A stretch of 64,000 nt of DNA from Lactiplantibacillus xiangfangensis (GCF_001438845.1 NZ_JQCL01000080.1:365472-429471); one strand, 5' to 3'. Counted from the stretch's first letter, positions 1-10,898 are shown. Numbers and translations are program-made. The notes: generated from the letters alone by a model not told the origin.

Positions 1-1530
1 GTGCGCAATGAAACTCAACGCATCAACTTGATCACCGTTCAACAAGATATCAATTTTGACCAAATCACTCGCACGGTATTCGTCAATGTCGTAATCAAGG
101 GAAGCATATCCCCGCGTATTGGACTTCAACTTATCGAAGAAATCAAAGATAATTTCGGATAACGGAATGTAGTACACCACGTTAACCCGGTTATTATCCA
201 AGTATTCCATCGTATCGAACTCACCCCGCTTACGTTGGGCTAATTCCATGACGGCCCCAACGTATTCATTTGGCACCATGATCTGTGCCTTGACGTAAGG
301 TTCCCGAATCTCTTTAATTGACGACGCTTCCGGCATTTCAGCTGGGTTTTCGACGTCCTTTTCAGTCCCATCAGTCATCAAAACGTGGTACGTTACTGAT
401 GGTGCGGTCGTAATCAAGTCTAAGTTGAATTCACGTTCCAGCCGTTCTTGAACGACGTCCATGTGCAATAACCCTAAGAAACCACACCGGAACCCAAACC
501 CTAACGCCTGTGACGATTCGGCTTCAAATTCCAACGCCGCATCGTTTAACTTCAACTTTTCTAGTGCTTCACGTAAATCGGTAAACTTCGCATTATCGGT
601 TGGATAAATCCCAGCGTAAACCATTGGGTGCATTTCGCGGTAACCTTCCAATGCCTTTTCAGCTGGGCGTGCGGCGTTGGTCACCGTATCACCCACCCGG
701 GTATCCTGAATGTCCTTGATGCTAGCTGTGATGTAACCAACATCACCGGCCATTAAGAAATCCCGTGGTAATGGTTTAGGCGAGTTAACCCCGACTTCGG
801 TTACTTCGTACTCACTACCACTATTCATCAACCGAATGCGGTCACCGGGACGAACAATCCCTTCGTGCACCCGGATACTCAAGACAACCCCACGGTAATC
901 ATCGTACACTGAATCAAAGACTAACGCCTTTAATGGTGCCTCAATATCACCCTGTGGTGCTGGAACCTTTTTCACGATTTGTTCGAGGAGATCTTCAATC
1001 CCGATTCCGGCCTTAGCAGAGGTCAGTACAGCGTCCTCTGCGTCGATGCCAATATCGTCTTCAATCTCTTTACGGACCTTTTCAGGTTCCGCAGATGGCA
1101 AGTCGATCTTATTGATTACCGGAACGATTTCCAAGTCATCATCAATCGCCAAGTAGACGTTTGCTAATGTCTGGGCTTCAACCCCTTGGGCCGCATCCAC
1201 AACCAATACGGCGCCTTCACAAGCTGCTAAGCTCCGCGAAACTTCGTACGTGAAATCAACGTGTCCCGGGGTATCGATCAAGTGAAAAATATACGTTTCA
1301 CCATCTTTAGCGTGGTAGTGTAGTTCCACCGCGTTTAACTTGATGGTAATCCCACGTTCTCGTTCTAGATCCATTGAATCCAGTACCTGATCCTGCATTT
1401 CTCGTTTCGAAATGGTATCCGTTAATTCAAGAATCCGATCCGCCAATGTTGATTTACCATGGTCAATATGGGCGACGATTGAAAAATTCCGGATGTGCTT
1501 TTGTCGATCCTGCATTGTCGCTTTATCCAT
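1..1530 (-). CDS. lepA: Elongation factor 4 (LepA), 3' end cut by window edge
   Basis: Ribosome-associated GTPase that back-translocates stalled ribosomes. The frame is open for 510 codons from an ATG at 1530 to the window edge, so roughly the last 100 residues of the ~610-residue family are missing. Near the N-terminus I read the G1 motif (HIDHGKST), then the G3 region DTPGH and the G4 motif NKID. Later there are LepA-type segments such as [10 protein letters not shown]. The upstream sequence carries a purine-rich site (AGGAAGAAAG) and a strong promoter. The gene is monocistronic as far as visible, lying after the dltD terminator on the same strand. Confidence 0.97.
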   Translation of the reverse strand, partial: MDKATMQDRQKHIRNFSIVAHIDHGKSTLADRILELTDTISKREMQDQVLDSMDLERERGITIKLNAVELHYHAKDGETYIFHLIDTPGHVDFTYEVSRSLAACEGAVLVVDAAQGVEAQTLANVYLAIDDDLEIVPVINKIDLPSAEPEKVRKEIEDDIGIDAEDAVLTSAKAGIGIEDLLEQIVKKVPAPQGDIEAPLKALVFDSVYDDYRGVVLSIRVHEGIVRPGDRIRLMNSGSEYEVTEVGVNSPKPLPRDFLMAGDVGYITASIKDIQDTRVGDTVTNAARPAEKALEGYREMHPMVYAGIYPTDNAKFTDLREALEKLKLNDAALEFEAESSQALGFGFRCGFLGLLHMDVVQERLEREFNLDLITTAPSVTYHVLMTDGTEKDVENPAEMPEASSIKEIREPYVKAQIMVPNEYVGAVMELAQRKRGEFDTMEYLDNNRVNVVYYIPLSEIIFDFFDKLKSNTRGYASLDYDIDEYRASDLVKIDILLNGDQVDALSFIAH

Positions 1531-1568
1531 TGATTTTCCTACTTTCTTCCTAATTCCTAATCCTTACA

Positions 1569-1597
1569 ATTATACCAACTAAAGCAAGTAATCTCAA
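1569..1597 (-). promoter_or_regulatory. lepA promoter
   Basis: On the minus strand TTGAGA (1592-1597) and a perfect TATAAT (1569-1574) are 17 bases apart, about 40 bases upstream of the lepA start and just after the dltD terminator. Confidence 0.75.
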
Positions 1598-1612
1598 TTT
1601 ATCCGCAAAACT

Positions 1613-1647
1613 CAAAATCGCACTAACCAATTGGCTAGTGCGATTTG
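1613..1647 (-). terminator. dlt operon terminator
   Basis: Inverted repeat AAATCGCACTA / TAGTGCGATTT right after the dltD stop, with T-rich sequence on the minus-strand exit side. It separates the dlt operon from the lepA promoter. Confidence 0.8.
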
Positions 1648-1653
1648 TCATCA

Positions 1654-2940
1654 CTATTTTGTTTCAAACGTGCCCAACTCATCCGGATCCAACTGTTGCC
1701 ACTTGTTCGAATAGAAGTCGTCGTTGATTTTATATTTTGGCTTTTGGGTGTTGTTCTTGCTTAAGAACGGATTGACCTTTTGATCAACCGCTAACCAACC
1801 CCGCCAACCTAAGTGAATTGTATCGGTCATGAAGTAATCCTCGTTACCGTCTTGGGTCAAATCAACAATGTTATTGAACCCTTGGCTGGTTAACTGGTAA
1901 CGAATCTTCTGATCGAATTTTGCAATCATGTCCATCGACAAACCAGTGTAATCCGACCACCGTTGGTTAATTGGTGGAATAATGAATAACACGTTGGTGT
2001 GTGTCTGGGCAAATTGATTCAAGACTAACTGGAAGTCAGCAAATTCTGGCGACTTGGTATAGTTCAAGTGCGTTTGGGACCCCTTCAAGCGTTTATAGTT
2101 ACGCTTCAGCTTGGTCTTCCAGAACCGGTTGCTGATTTCTAAGCTATTAGAAGTTGTTTGAGCCTTCCCAATTTTACCAGCTAACGTATCTAATTTATTG
2201 AAATCGTAAGTTGCTGGTAACTGTTTGGCCTGCTGATTGACGGTATTCAAGTTCTTACCGGCAATCCCAAAGCGGGAGAAGAATTCATCTTCACTACCCA
2301 GCACCCGCGCCTTGTAGTTCACGTAAGCCATCTGCGCACTGGTTGGTTTAAACCCAGCGGCGACCCGCGCTAACGCACCTGCTAACACCTTATCGGAAGA
2401 ACCGGATGGCATCTGTAACAAGCGTTTTGCCGCGTAGCGATCCATCTCAGTATTCTTTTCCGTCTGGAGCCAGTCAATGGTTTGTAGTGGTGAGTAGTAG
2501 TAAGCAAAAGCATCTTTCGCAGTACCTTGTGGAACGAACCACTGTGGCGAAATTACGAAGACGGCCTTCTTATTTGTAATCTGCTTCTTAACCGATTGCA
2601 TCACGAAGTACTGGGTCAAAGATTGAGTTCCCCGTGCACCCAACAAGAACGGGCGGTAATCACGGTGATACTTCTCTGCCAATACGGATGGATGCATCGG
2701 GTCAAACCGAGACCATTCAGATGAACCGAAGAACGGCACATAGCCATCCCCCAACGCTTGGCGCTTAATTTGTCGGCCCTTTAAAACGTTGGCTGACAAA
2801 GACACCGCTGCGCTACGTTCAGTATCTTTAGAAACGTGGTTTAATCCAAATGAGAATGGTGAAAGCAGAACGGCCAATAATAAGATTGCCGCCAAAATAA
2901 TTGGCCCAAAAATCTTAAAAAGGCGTTTGGAAACACTCAT
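1654..2940 (-). CDS. dltD: D-alanyl-lipoteichoic acid biosynthesis protein DltD
   Basis: Last gene of the D-alanylation operon. The 428-residue product has one N-terminal membrane segment (about residues 10-30) and an SGNH-like extracytoplasmic domain: the block GSSEWSRFD near residue 72 holds the nucleophile serine, and [10 protein letters not shown] near the C-terminus holds the Asp/His pair. DltD acts outside the membrane at the last step of moving D-Ala to lipoteichoic acid. Its ATG overlaps the dltC stop by four bases (ATGA), implying translational coupling. Length is normal for lactobacilli. Confidence 0.96.
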   Translation of the reverse strand: MSVSKRLFKIFGPIILAAILLLAVLLSPFSFGLNHVSKDTERSAAVSLSANVLKGRQIKRQALGDGYVPFFGSSEWSRFDPMHPSVLAEKYHRDYRPFLLGARGTQSLTQYFVMQSVKKQITNKKAVFVISPQWFVPQGTAKDAFAYYYSPLQTIDWLQTEKNTEMDRYAAKRLLQMPSGSSDKVLAGALARVAAGFKPTSAQMAYVNYKARVLGSEDEFFSRFGIAGKNLNTVNQQAKQLPATYDFNKLDTLAGKIGKAQTTSNSLEISNRFWKTKLKRNYKRLKGSQTHLNYTKSPEFADFQLVLNQFAQTHTNVLFIIPPINQRWSDYTGLSMDMIAKFDQKIRYQLTSQGFNNIVDLTQDGNEDYFMTDTIHLGWRGWLAVDQKVNPFLSKNNTQKPKYKINDDFYSNKWQQLDPDELGTFETK

Positions 2941-3173
2941 TGCATACTCTCGACCTTAGCAACAATTTTAGCCGGTGTGTCCCATTCTGACCGTTCGAAT
3001 TCTGAGACCGGCACTTCAATTCCTAATTGGTTTTGTAATTCCAATAAGAGTTGAACTGAACCCATTGAATCAAGGATACCTTCGTCAAACAAGTTCGTGT
3101 CCATGTTACCAGACACGTCTTCACCAGTTAAATCTTGTAAAATTGATAAGACCGTTGCTTTTGTATCATCCAT
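2937..3173 (-). CDS. dltC: D-alanyl carrier protein DltC
   Basis: 78-residue acyl carrier protein. The serine in the GILDSMGS segment (about residues 33-40) is the expected 4'-phosphopantetheine site, charged with D-Ala by DltA and unloaded by the DltB channel. Acidic and helical as expected. It starts 25 bases after dltB with a good ribosome site (AAGGGAG) and overlaps dltD by four bases. Confidence 0.97.
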   Translation of the reverse strand: MDDTKATVLSILQDLTGEDVSGNMDTNLFDEGILDSMGSVQLLLELQNQLGIEVPVSEFERSEWDTPAKIVAKVESMQ

Positions 3174-3198
3174 AATAAATTACTCCCTTAAATTAAAT

Positions 3199-4413
3199 TT
3201 ATGGCCGAGCTGTGAAGAATAACGTGTTCAGGAATCCTGAGAAAATCAGGAAACTGAAACAAACCACGTTAAACGTCAGGAAAATCGCAAAGTATTCCGT
3301 AAACTTGTTGGACGGAATCTGCGCCTGATGCTTCTTCTTGTAACGTAGCCAAGCATCGTTGACGACCATTGCCAGACCATGGAACAGCCCATAAACGATG
3401 TAGTACCACGTTTCCCCATGCCAGAACCCCATAATCAGCATGTTGATGACATAACAAACGTTGGCTGTCGTAATCCGACTCTTGAAGACCTTATGCTTCA
3501 TGAAGAAGAAAACTAACCGCATGTAGATAAAGTCACGGAACCAAAATGACAGCGTCATGTGCCAACGATTCCAGAAGTCTTTGATGTTCTTGGACTTGAA
3601 AGGTTGGTTAAAGTTCATTGGTGTTTCCACACCCATCAAGTAACTGATCCCGACGGCAAACAAACTGTAACCAGCGAAGTCAAAGAACAAGTCCATACTG
3701 TAGACGTACATGACACCGACAAGCGCCCACGAAATACCGTGTGCTTGTAACGCGGCGTGTTCAACAACGGGTAACATCCGGGTCCCAAAAATGTAAGCCA
3801 GGATAAACTTGTAAAGGAAGCCTAAGAAAATGTAACGGACCCCTTTTTCAACTAATCCTAAGTACTTACTCCGGGTCGGTACACTATCATAATCCTTAAC
3901 AAACCGCCGATAACGGTCGATTGGACCAGATGAGATGGTTGGGAAGAACAGTAAGAACTGCCCAAACAAGACCGGATGGAACTCTTTAATCACGCCATCA
4001 CGCGTTTCCATGATGGTTTGAACCACTTTAAAGGTTAAATAAGAAATTCCCAAGAAACCAATGATCGAACTAGCACCGTGACTGACCGCCGGCGTAATTT
4101 TAACAGCCGCTAACGGTGCAATCGCCAAAATAACACTAACCACAAAGATCCAACCTTTATTGGGTGAATCCGGTCGCTGACGATACTTGGAATACAGCCA
4201 CACCAGTGCAATCTGGTAAATCAGGTAACAAATTAACGCAATCCCGGTATGCCATTTGACACCACCGAACGTTAATAGTAAGAAAATGAATGAAATGATC
4301 GATTCGTAAACGTGCGAACGCCGCCCGTAAAGCAGACCAATCATTAACGGTAGCAACGCAATAAAGAGCAATACAAAGTACGTTGGGTTACCGTATGGGT
4401 CAAAAGACATCAT
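3199..4413 (-). CDS. dltB: MBOAT family D-alanyl transporter/acyltransferase DltB
   Basis: 404-residue polytopic membrane protein of the MBOAT family. It shows the family signature FWNRWHMTLS at about residue 285 and the catalytic-histidine block GFWHG near residue 330. DltB takes D-Ala from DltC on the inside and passes it toward LTA outside. Two adjacent ATG codons (4413 and 4410) follow the overlapping ATGA junction with dltA; either could be the start. Confidence 0.96.
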   Translation of the reverse strand: MMSFDPYGNPTYFVLLFIALLPLMIGLLYGRRSHVYESIISFIFLLLTFGGVKWHTGIALICYLIYQIALVWLYSKYRQRPDSPNKGWIFVVSVILAIAPLAAVKITPAVSHGASSIIGFLGISYLTFKVVQTIMETRDGVIKEFHPVLFGQFLLFFPTISSGPIDRYRRFVKDYDSVPTRSKYLGLVEKGVRYIFLGFLYKFILAYIFGTRMLPVVEHAALQAHGISWALVGVMYVYSMDLFFDFAGYSLFAVGISYLMGVETPMNFNQPFKSKNIKDFWNRWHMTLSFWFRDFIYMRLVFFFMKHKVFKSRITTANVCYVINMLIMGFWHGETWYYIVYGLFHGLAMVVNDAWLRYKKKHQAQIPSNKFTEYFAIFLTFNVVCFSFLIFSGFLNTLFFTARP

Positions 4414-5936
4414 TCTGGATTAACCTCTTTAATGATCGACTTGACATCAATTTTACCGTTAGGCGTTAATGGCAAGCTCTCTTTATAAACGAACCGTTGG
4501 GGAATCATGTATTCCATCATCATTCCTTGAAGGTCCTTTTTAATCGCCGTTGTCAACGCGAAGTCCGTTTCAAAATCATTTGACTTCGGCACAACGTAGG
4601 CAATCATCTGTGTGACTTTATGCTCTTTATTATATTTTGGTACCGCAACGGCTTGTTTAATGTGTTGCTGTTGCCCTAAGAAGTGGTCAACTTCTTCCAA
4701 TTCGATTCGGTAACCGTGCATCTTGATTTGGAAATCGACCCGGCCCCGGTAACGGAACAACCCGTCTGCGTCCATCGTCCCGATATCACCGGAATGGTAA
4801 GCGCGTTGACCATCTAAACTGAAGAACGCTTTTTCAGTCTTTTCAGGATTATGCAAGTAACCCTTGGAAACGCTAGGACCAGAAATGATTAATTCACCCT
4901 CCGTACCGTTAGGAACTTCGTGACCGTCTTCATCAACAATCATCATTTTGGTATCAGCTTTAGCGTAACCAATTGGTAACCGGTCAAACTTAGCTAACGC
5001 ATCGTCCGTGACTTCAATTTGGGTCACCGCAACACACGTTTCAGTTGGGCCATAGGTGTTGAAAATCCGCGCAGCTGGGAAACGTTTCTTTAACGTTGCC
5101 GCGGTCTTGTGCGTCAATTCTTCACCACAGAACAAGAAGTGCGTCAAGCTTGGTAAGTGTTCAGCATCAAACTTGGGTTCTAACAAACAGATATCCATGA
5201 ATGATGGTGTTGAGACCCAAACATTGATTGGCAGCGTTGGTAAAGCCGCAAATAATTGCTTAAAGTCATCGGTAACGGCCTTTGGTAACGCGTAGAGCGT
5301 CCCGCCCATTGCAAGGGTTGGGTAAAGGTCCATCACGGATAAATCAAAAGAATACGGTGGTTGTGACAGTGAGTTTGGTTGCTTTGGTAGACCAAAATCA
5401 TCACTGAGCATCCAGTTAACGTAACTTAATAAGTTATCGTGACTAATTTCAACCCCTTTAGGCTTACCAGTGGTCCCGGAAGTAAAGATAATGTAGTAAT
5501 CATCGTCTCCCTCGGCCGCATGATCAGCCTGATAATCAACGGTCGTCTTGAAAATGGCGTCCAATTGATCTGGCGTAATCACTGGCGTCGTGCCGACACC
5601 AGTTGGTAAATCAACAACGGCAATGGCCGCTGCTGGCTTAGCAATTTCATTGATCATCGTCAACCGTTCGTTAGGCGAATGGGTGTCAATCGGGATATAG
5701 GCCCGACCAGACTTAACCACACCTAAGAAGGTGGCAATCATTTCAAAGGTTTGCCCACCAAAGACAATAATTGGTGCTTTGGCTGGTAAATCTAAGGTGT
5801 CTAAATGCGCTGCTAGTGCGTCTGAATAAGCTTTTAATTCAGCATACGTGTGCTGTACGCCTTGGACGTCATACACCACTTTAGTGGGTTGCGTCCGTGC
5901 GTAATCATCGATTGTTTTGATGACATCTTTAATCAT
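4410..5936 (-). CDS. dltA: D-alanine--D-alanyl carrier protein ligase DltA
   Basis: 508-residue AMP-forming adenylation enzyme that activates D-Ala with ATP and loads it onto DltC. The P-loop-like block FTSGTTGKPKG lies near residue 150, FNTYGPTE near residue 295 and the C-terminal lysine motif TPNGKID near residue 492. Length is that of canonical DltA. It is the third gene of the operon (dltE-dltX-dltA) and is coupled to dltB through a four-base overlap. Confidence 0.97.
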   Translation of the reverse strand: MIKDVIKTIDDYARTQPTKVVYDVQGVQHTYAELKAYSDALAAHLDTLDLPAKAPIIVFGGQTFEMIATFLGVVKSGRAYIPIDTHSPNERLTMINEIAKPAAAIAVVDLPTGVGTTPVITPDQLDAIFKTTVDYQADHAAEGDDDYYIIFTSGTTGKPKGVEISHDNLLSYVNWMLSDDFGLPKQPNSLSQPPYSFDLSVMDLYPTLAMGGTLYALPKAVTDDFKQLFAALPTLPINVWVSTPSFMDICLLEPKFDAEHLPSLTHFLFCGEELTHKTAATLKKRFPAARIFNTYGPTETCVAVTQIEVTDDALAKFDRLPIGYAKADTKMMIVDEDGHEVPNGTEGELIISGPSVSKGYLHNPEKTEKAFFSLDGQRAYHSGDIGTMDADGLFRYRGRVDFQIKMHGYRIELEEVDHFLGQQQHIKQAVAVPKYNKEHKVTQMIAYVVPKSNDFETDFALTTAIKKDLQGMMMEYMIPQRFVYKESLPLTPNGKIDVKSIIKEVNPE

Positions 5937-5976
5937 TAGTAATTTCCCCCAAACAATAAATTAACGCGTCCACTTA

Positions 5977-6126
5977 CTAGAATTCATTGTAAATGAACTT
6001 GGCCTGGTTGATCCCACTGTACCCGTATAGGTAAACCAAAGCCAGCATGACAGCAAAATAAAATACTGTTAGCGCAATGAATTGAACCACCGGACGTTGA
6101 AACCAGCTTTTCAATTTTGCGAACAT
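5977..6126 (-). CDS. dltX: DltX, small membrane protein of the D-alanylation system
   Basis: Short reading frame of 49 codons between dltE and dltA. It starts at ATG 6126 behind a perfect ribosome site (AGGAGGTGA) and ends at TAG 5977. It has a basic N-terminus (MFAKLKSWF), one membrane helix (about residues 14-34) and an outside C-terminus finishing FIYNEF. This matches the DltX family, whose conserved C-terminal peptide is needed for D-alanylation in other Gram-positives. Family knowledge supports the role; topology is my reading. Confidence 0.93.
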   Translation of the reverse strand: MFAKLKSWFQRPVVQFIALTVFYFAVMLALVYLYGYSGINQAKFIYNEF

Positions 6127-6162
6127 GCCTTCACCTCCTCAAATTATTCATCCCAATGGCGT

Positions 6163-7335
6163 TTATAAATCACCAATCATTAATTCACTAAATATTTTGT
6201 TGGCGGCAAATTCGATACTAGCCGAGCGACGCCGGTAATTGCTAAGTAGCACCACGCCACTGCGACCATCCGCCGAAACGTGGACGTCGGACTCATAACC
6301 GTAACCTAATCCGTGTGACCGAATCCCGTTACTGATGTTATAGACTCCACCGCCATATTCGCCAGTTGCGGTCCGCGTATGCAGAATCGCAACGTTAGCC
6401 TTCTTGATCAATTTGCCCTTTAAAATTGCACTTTCAACCTTGAATAGGTCGCCAGTCGACATATAAATTTGACCAGTACCAAGTTCATCATGCATTTGGG
6501 CCTTCGTCTCATGCACTTGGTGTTTATACTTAGGGACGATCTGCTTAGCCGACGCTTTGTACCCCGTCGTCGCATTAATTCCCATCCCGTTGACCACAAA
6601 GCCGGTGTGTTTCAGTCCCAGCTTATGAATAATCTGCTTATTAATAAAGTGTTGGTAAGATTGACCGGACACCTTGCGAATAATCCCAGCGAGTAAGACG
6701 TAGTTCGCCGCGGAATAATTGAAGATACCGACCTTCTGCTTACGATAAACCATGTGATCTAAAACGTAATTGACCGTTTGTGCTTCGGATAACGGCTTTT
6801 TAGATCCTTTTTTTAACCAGTAGCCGGTTGTCATATCTAACATCTGACGAATCGTCGTATCCCGACCATACTTGATGGTTGGGTAATACTTCGTTACCGG
6901 ATCACTTAACTTCATCTTTCCCGCCTGAACCAGTTGCATAATGCCCACCGCGGTAATTGACTTTTGAATCGACAAGATTTGGTACTTAGAAGCTGGCGTA
7001 TTCTTGACTGCCATTGCTTGATCAGCGTACCCAAATCCCTTTTGGTAAATCACCTGATCATTTTTGATCACCAGTGCCGTCCCAACAAAGTGACTCAGTT
7101 TCAGTGTCTTAGTAATTTGTTTTTTCGGCGACTTCGTATTCAAAAACGTTGTCCGGTTAACTTTACGACTCAGTTGCGAATTTTTCTTCGCAACTGCTTT
7201 GGCCGTTTTTTTCTTTTTACGTTGAATTTGCTCGGTCTTTACGGTACGTGCTTGGTGTCGAACAAACCACGTTCCGGCACCACCAAGCACTAACAGCCCA
7301 AGAACGATTACGATTAATCCTTTATTTGACTTCAA
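6163..7335 (-). CDS. dltE: Serine hydrolase of beta-lactamase/PBP fold, likely D-Ala-LTA esterase DltE (PbpX2)
   Basis: 390 residues: a membrane anchor (about 6-24), a Lys-rich linker, then a penicillin-binding-protein-like domain. The catalytic S-x-x-K is SIQK at residues 122-125. The second motif is Y207-S-A rather than the usual Y-x-N, and HGLGYGYE stands near the C-terminus. It lies directly upstream of dltX (36-base gap) and opens the dlt operon. In L. plantarum the gene in this position was renamed DltE because it removes D-Ala from LTA rather than acting as a carboxypeptidase; assignment here is by position and motifs. Confidence 0.85.
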   Translation of the reverse strand: MKSNKGLIVIVLGLLVLGGAGTWFVRHQARTVKTEQIQRKKKKTAKAVAKKNSQLSRKVNRTTFLNTKSPKKQITKTLKLSHFVGTALVIKNDQVIYQKGFGYADQAMAVKNTPASKYQILSIQKSITAVGIMQLVQAGKMKLSDPVTKYYPTIKYGRDTTIRQMLDMTTGYWLKKGSKKPLSEAQTVNYVLDHMVYRKQKVGIFNYSAANYVLLAGIIRKVSGQSYQHFINKQIIHKLGLKHTGFVVNGMGINATTGYKASAKQIVPKYKHQVHETKAQMHDELGTGQIYMSTGDLFKVESAILKGKLIKKANVAILHTRTATGEYGGGVYNISNGIRSHGLGYGYESDVHVSADGRSGVVLLSNYRRRSASIEFAANKIFSELMIGDL

Positions 7336-7424
7336 ATTATTAACTTCCCCACTAGTCTAATTTATCACGGACTCTTTTTGATCCGCGTATAGCTTCACTG
7401 CGAGTACGCTAAGTTCAAGGATAA

Positions 7425-7453
7425 TTCTAACAATCATCCTAGCAAATTCACAA
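7425..7453 (-). promoter_or_regulatory. Possible dlt operon promoter
   Basis: Minus-strand TTGTGA (7448-7453) and TTAGAA (7425-7430) are separated by 17 bases, about 90 bases upstream of dltE. The -10 is a poor match, so this is tentative. Confidence 0.3.
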
Positions 7454-7691
7454 CTCCCATTCGAAAAGGATAAAAACCCTGCACGTCCGTTTTAATCACT
7501 GACATTATTGTAACGATTTTGTAACATAACCGTTAAACCATCCCCCACAAAGATTAGCTTTTCCTTTACCTCCTTGATTAATTCTAGCACTGGACCGCGT
7601 CCCAATTACAGCAGAACGAAACGGTTTGTCCCAAATCAAGCACTCTGAAAGGTTAGTTAATAAACGGTAACGACCACTTTCAGGTCCACAC

Positions 7692-7742
7692 AACAAAAGG
7701 GGCCATTCAGCCGATTGGTGTCGGTTGGACGGTCCCTTTGAT
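7692..7742 (-). terminator. Terminator of the hrcA-grpE-dnaK-dnaJ operon
   Basis: Minus-strand hairpin AAAGGGACC ... GGCCCCTTTT followed by TGTTG, with an inner CCGA/TCGG arm, 40 bases past the dnaJ stop. Confidence 0.7.
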
Positions 7743-7782
7743 CAAATTTCATTTGTACAGTGCTGAAAAGGTTAAGAAAGCC

Positions 7783-8928
7783 TTAAACACCACGTAACTT
7801 ATCGAAAAGTGAGCTCTTCCCATTACCAGCAACGGTTTTACCACTGGCTTTAGCAAAAGTCTTCAAAGCTTCTTTTTGTCCCTTATTCAGATGGGTCGGT
7901 GTTTCAATCGTGACGGTTACCCGCTCATCACCATTACCGTTACCACGTAATCGCGGTGCACCCTTTCCACGTAAGCGGAAAGTCGTGCCCGTTTGGGTAC
8001 CGGCTGGAATCTTGAGTTTGACATCACCGTGCACGGTCTTGACCTCAACTTCGTCACCTAACGCAGCTTGCACAAAGTCGATTGGTAACTTGAAGTAGAT
8101 CGTTGCGCCATCCCGTTCGAAGTCCTTGCTAGGCTCAACTCGGAAAATAATGAACAAGTCCCCGTAAGGACCCCCATTAGCCCCAGCTTCACCCTGGTTT
8201 TGAAGACGCATCTGCTGGCCTTCTTCAACCCCAGCGGGAACGGTAACCTTAATGGAATGACTCTGTTCAGTATGACCAGAACCACCACAGGTTGCACATT
8301 TTTCTTTGATTTCTTTCCCAGTCCCATGACAAACGTCACAAACTTGCTGACTCATCATGCGACCAAGGGGTGTATTCGTTTGAACTTGAATATACCCGCT
8401 CCCGTGACACTTAGAACACGTTACTGGTGAAGTCCCTGGCTTAGCACCAGAGCCACCACAAGTTTCACATTGTTCTTCACGGTTATAGGTAATATTAGTC
8501 TTCTTACCAAAGATGGCATCTTCGAATTCTAACGTCATCTCATATTGTAAGTCGCGTCCTTGTTGCGGCGCAGTCGGGTTAGGACGTCGGCCACCGCCGC
8601 CTCCGCCACCAAAAAACTGACTGAAGATGTCGTCGAAGCCACCGCCGCCGCCAAAACCACCAAAGTCTTGACCGCCAAAGCCGCCAGCGCCACCACCGAA
8701 ACCTTGCTGCCCGCCAGCGGATCCAAATTGATCGTACTGGCTCCGTTTTTGCGGATCACCTAACGTTTCATACGCTTCATTGACAGCTTTAAACTTTTCT
8801 TCTGCACCGGGTTCGTGGTTCAAATCAGGATGATACTTCTTCGAAAGCTTGCGGTAAGCCTTTTTGATTTCATCCTGACTGGCGTCTTTTTCAACACCCA
8901 GAACCTTATATAAGTCTTGTTCTGCCAT
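7783..8928 (-). CDS. dnaJ: Chaperone DnaJ (Hsp40)
   Basis: 381 residues with the full type I layout. The J domain carries the HPD tripeptide (KYHPDLN near residue 33), followed by a long Gly/Phe-rich region (about 70-120). The zinc-finger domain has four CxxCxGxG repeats (about 152-215), and a C-terminal substrate-binding domain follows. DnaJ stimulates the ATPase of DnaK and delivers substrates. It is separated from dnaK by a terminator hairpin (8979-9022), so its level may be lower than that of dnaK. Confidence 0.98.
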   Translation of the reverse strand: MAEQDLYKVLGVEKDASQDEIKKAYRKLSKKYHPDLNHEPGAEEKFKAVNEAYETLGDPQKRSQYDQFGSAGGQQGFGGGAGGFGGQDFGGFGGGGGFDDIFSQFFGGGGGGGRRPNPTAPQQGRDLQYEMTLEFEDAIFGKKTNITYNREEQCETCGGSGAKPGTSPVTCSKCHGSGYIQVQTNTPLGRMMSQQVCDVCHGTGKEIKEKCATCGGSGHTEQSHSIKVTVPAGVEEGQQMRLQNQGEAGANGGPYGDLFIIFRVEPSKDFERDGATIYFKLPIDFVQAALGDEVEVKTVHGDVKLKIPAGTQTGTTFRLRGKGAPRLRGNGNGDERVTVTIETPTHLNKGQKEALKTFAKASGKTVAGNGKSSLFDKLRGV

Positions 8929-8978
8929 CGTAACCTCCTAATGATCCCTTTAAAGTCTCATTAATATTAGCATATTTA

Positions 8979-9022
8979 AAACAAAAAGGCCAAGACCGCG
9001 CGGCCCTGGCCTTTTTTGTTTA
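8979..9022 (-). terminator. Hairpin terminator between dnaK and dnaJ
   Basis: Long stem around AAAAAGGCCA / TGGCCTTTTTTG right after the dnaK stop. dnaJ has no obvious promoter of its own, so this is probably a partial terminator that sets the dnaK:dnaJ ratio. Confidence 0.8.
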
Positions 9023-9029
9023 CTCGGTA

Positions 9030-10898
9030 TTACTTCTTATCCTTATCTTTATCTAAGTCTTCGAAGTCACCGTCAACCGTATTGTCATCGTCACTCTTAC
9101 CTTGATCAGCAGCACCAGTAGCCTTGCCGTCAGCGCCAGCTTTTGCGCCTTCAGCTTGTTGGGTCTGTTGATAAAGTTTAACTGACAAGTCTTGCACGAT
9201 CTTGTTCAAGTCGTCCTTCTTGGCCTTCATTTCGTCAACGTTGTTGTCATCTTGGGCCTTCTTCAAAGCGTCACGGGCATCTTGGGCCTTCTTGACTTCT
9301 TCATCAGAAACCTTACCCTTGAGTTCCTTCAACGTCTTGTCGGTTGTGAAGATCAATTGGTCAACTTCGTTCTTCAAGTCAACTTCTTCTTTACGCTTCT
9401 TGTCGGCGTCTTCGTTTTCTTTAGCTTCCTTGACCATTTGATCAATTTCATCGTCAGAAAGACCCGATGAACTCTTGATGGTAATCTTTTGTTCTTTGTT
9501 CGTGCCCATATCCTTAGCAGAAACGTTCACGATACCGTTCTTATCAATATCGAACTTAACTTCGATTTGAGGAACCCCACGGGGTGCAGCTGGAATGTCC
9601 GTTAATTGGAAACGACCCAGCGTCTTATTATCAGCAGCCATTGGACGTTCACCTTGTAAGACGTGAATATCTACGGCAGGTTGATTGTCCGCAGCAGTAC
9701 TGAAGACTTGGGACTTGCTCGTTGGAATCGTCGTGTTCCGATCGATCAACTTAGTGAAGACCCCACCCATGGTTTCAATCCCAAGGGAAAGTGGCGTAAC
9801 GTCAAGTAAAACAACGTCCTTAACGTCACCAGTAATGACACCACCTTGAACGGCAGCCCCTAAAGCAACGGCTTCGTCAGGGTTAATGGAGTGGTTTGAT
9901 TCTTTGCCAGTCCACTTTTCAACGGCATCTTGAACAGCTGGAATCCGAGTAGACCCACCGTTTAAGATCACAACGTCCAAATCACTAGCAGATAACTTAG
10001 CATCCTTCAACGCGTTTTCAACAGGAATCCGAGTCTTTTCAACTAAGTCAGCCGTTAATTCATTAAACTTGGCACGAGTTAACGTGGTTTCCAAATGTAA
10101 TGGGCCGTTTGCACCGGCAGAAATAAATGGCAAACTGATTTGAGCTTCAGAAACACCTGAAAGGTCCTTCTTAGCTTTTTCAGCAGCATCCTTTAACCGT
10201 TGTAAGGCCATCTTGTCTTGGGATAAGTCGACCCCGTTGTCAGCCTTGAAGCCAGCAACTAACCAGTCGATAATCTTTTGGTCAAAGTCATCACCACCAA
10301 GTTGCGTATCACCATTGGTTGATAATACTTCGAAGACACCGTCGCCTAATTCAAGGATGGAAACATCAAAGGTCCCACCACCAAGGTCATAGACTAAGAT
10401 CTTTTCATCTTTGTCGGTTTTATCCAAACCATAAGCCAATGCAGCGGCAGTTGGTTCGTTGATAATCCGTTCAATGTTTAAGCCGGCAATCTTACCAGCA
10501 TCCTTGGTTGCTTGCCGTTGTGCATCGTTAAAGTATGCTGGAACGGTTACAACAGCCTTTTCAACCGTGTCACCCAAGTAGTCTTCAGCAAAGCCCTTGA
10601 TGTATTGTAAAATCATCGCGGAAATTTGTTGTGGCGTGTAATCCTTGCCATCAACGTTTACTTTGTAGCCCGCTTCACCCATGTGACGCTTAATTGATGA
10701 AACCGTGTTAGGGTTAGTGATTGCTTGCCGTTTGGCAACTTCACCAACTTGAGTTTCGCCATCTTTAAACGCAACGACTGATGGGACCGTCCGGCCACCT
10801 TCAGGAGTTGTGATAATTTTAGGTTCATTACCTTCGAGAACGGCAACTGCAGAGTTCGTCGTCCCGAGGTCAATACCGATAATTTTATTACTTGCCAT
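9030..10898 (-). CDS. dnaK: Chaperone DnaK (Hsp70)
   Basis: 622-residue Hsp70. The N-terminal ATPase domain begins [15 protein letters not shown] and includes [11 protein letters not shown] (near residue 170). The substrate-binding domain starts after the linker [12 protein letters not shown] (about 365). The helical lid ends in a low-complexity acidic/Lys tail ([20 protein letters not shown]). Normal length for lactobacilli. It works with GrpE and DnaJ, encoded on either side, and is controlled by HrcA through the upstream CIRCE elements. Confidence 0.98.
   Translation of the reverse strand: MASNKIIGIDLGTTNSAVAVLEGNEPKIITTPEGGRTVPSVVAFKDGETQVGEVAKRQAITNPNTVSSIKRHMGEAGYKVNVDGKDYTPQQISAMILQYIKGFAEDYLGDTVEKAVVTVPAYFNDAQRQATKDAGKIAGLNIERIINEPTAAALAYGLDKTDKDEKILVYDLGGGTFDVSILELGDGVFEVLSTNGDTQLGGDDFDQKIIDWLVAGFKADNGVDLSQDKMALQRLKDAAEKAKKDLSGVSEAQISLPFISAGANGPLHLETTLTRAKFNELTADLVEKTRIPVENALKDAKLSASDLDVVILNGGSTRIPAVQDAVEKWTGKESNHSINPDEAVALGAAVQGGVITGDVKDVVLLDVTPLSLGIETMGGVFTKLIDRNTTIPTSKSQVFSTAADNQPAVDIHVLQGERPMAADNKTLGRFQLTDIPAAPRGVPQIEVKFDIDKNGIVNVSAKDMGTNKEQKITIKSSSGLSDDEIDQMVKEAKENEDADKKRKEEVDLKNEVDQLIFTTDKTLKELKGKVSDEEVKKAQDARDALKKAQDDNNVDEMKAKKDDLNKIVQDLSVKLYQQTQQAEGAKAGADGKATGAADQGKSDDDNTVDGDFEDLDKDKDKK

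Larger units (their letters stand above)
7336..7782. other. Intergenic region between the dlt operon and dnaJ
   Basis: About 450 bases without a credible gene. It holds the dnaJ terminator (7692-7742) and a possible dlt promoter (7425-7453). A 63-codon minus-strand frame at 7505-7696 has no ribosome site and runs out of the terminator, so I do not call it. The middle part (7500-7690) holds GGTCC/GGACC-containing inverted segments that might be a dlt leader, without clear family resemblance. Confidence 0.5.

Noticed and set aside
7505..7696. 63-codon minus-strand frame and GGTCC/GGACCGCG segments resembling a T-box core
   Set aside because: The frame has no ribosome site and overlaps a terminator; the T-box-like bases lack the full conserved box and no amino-acid gene follows in that direction.
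8535..8763. Long frames of Ala/Thr-rich or basic sequence opposite dnaJ
   Set aside because: They are shadows of the Gly/Phe-rich codons of dnaJ, without start signals of their own.
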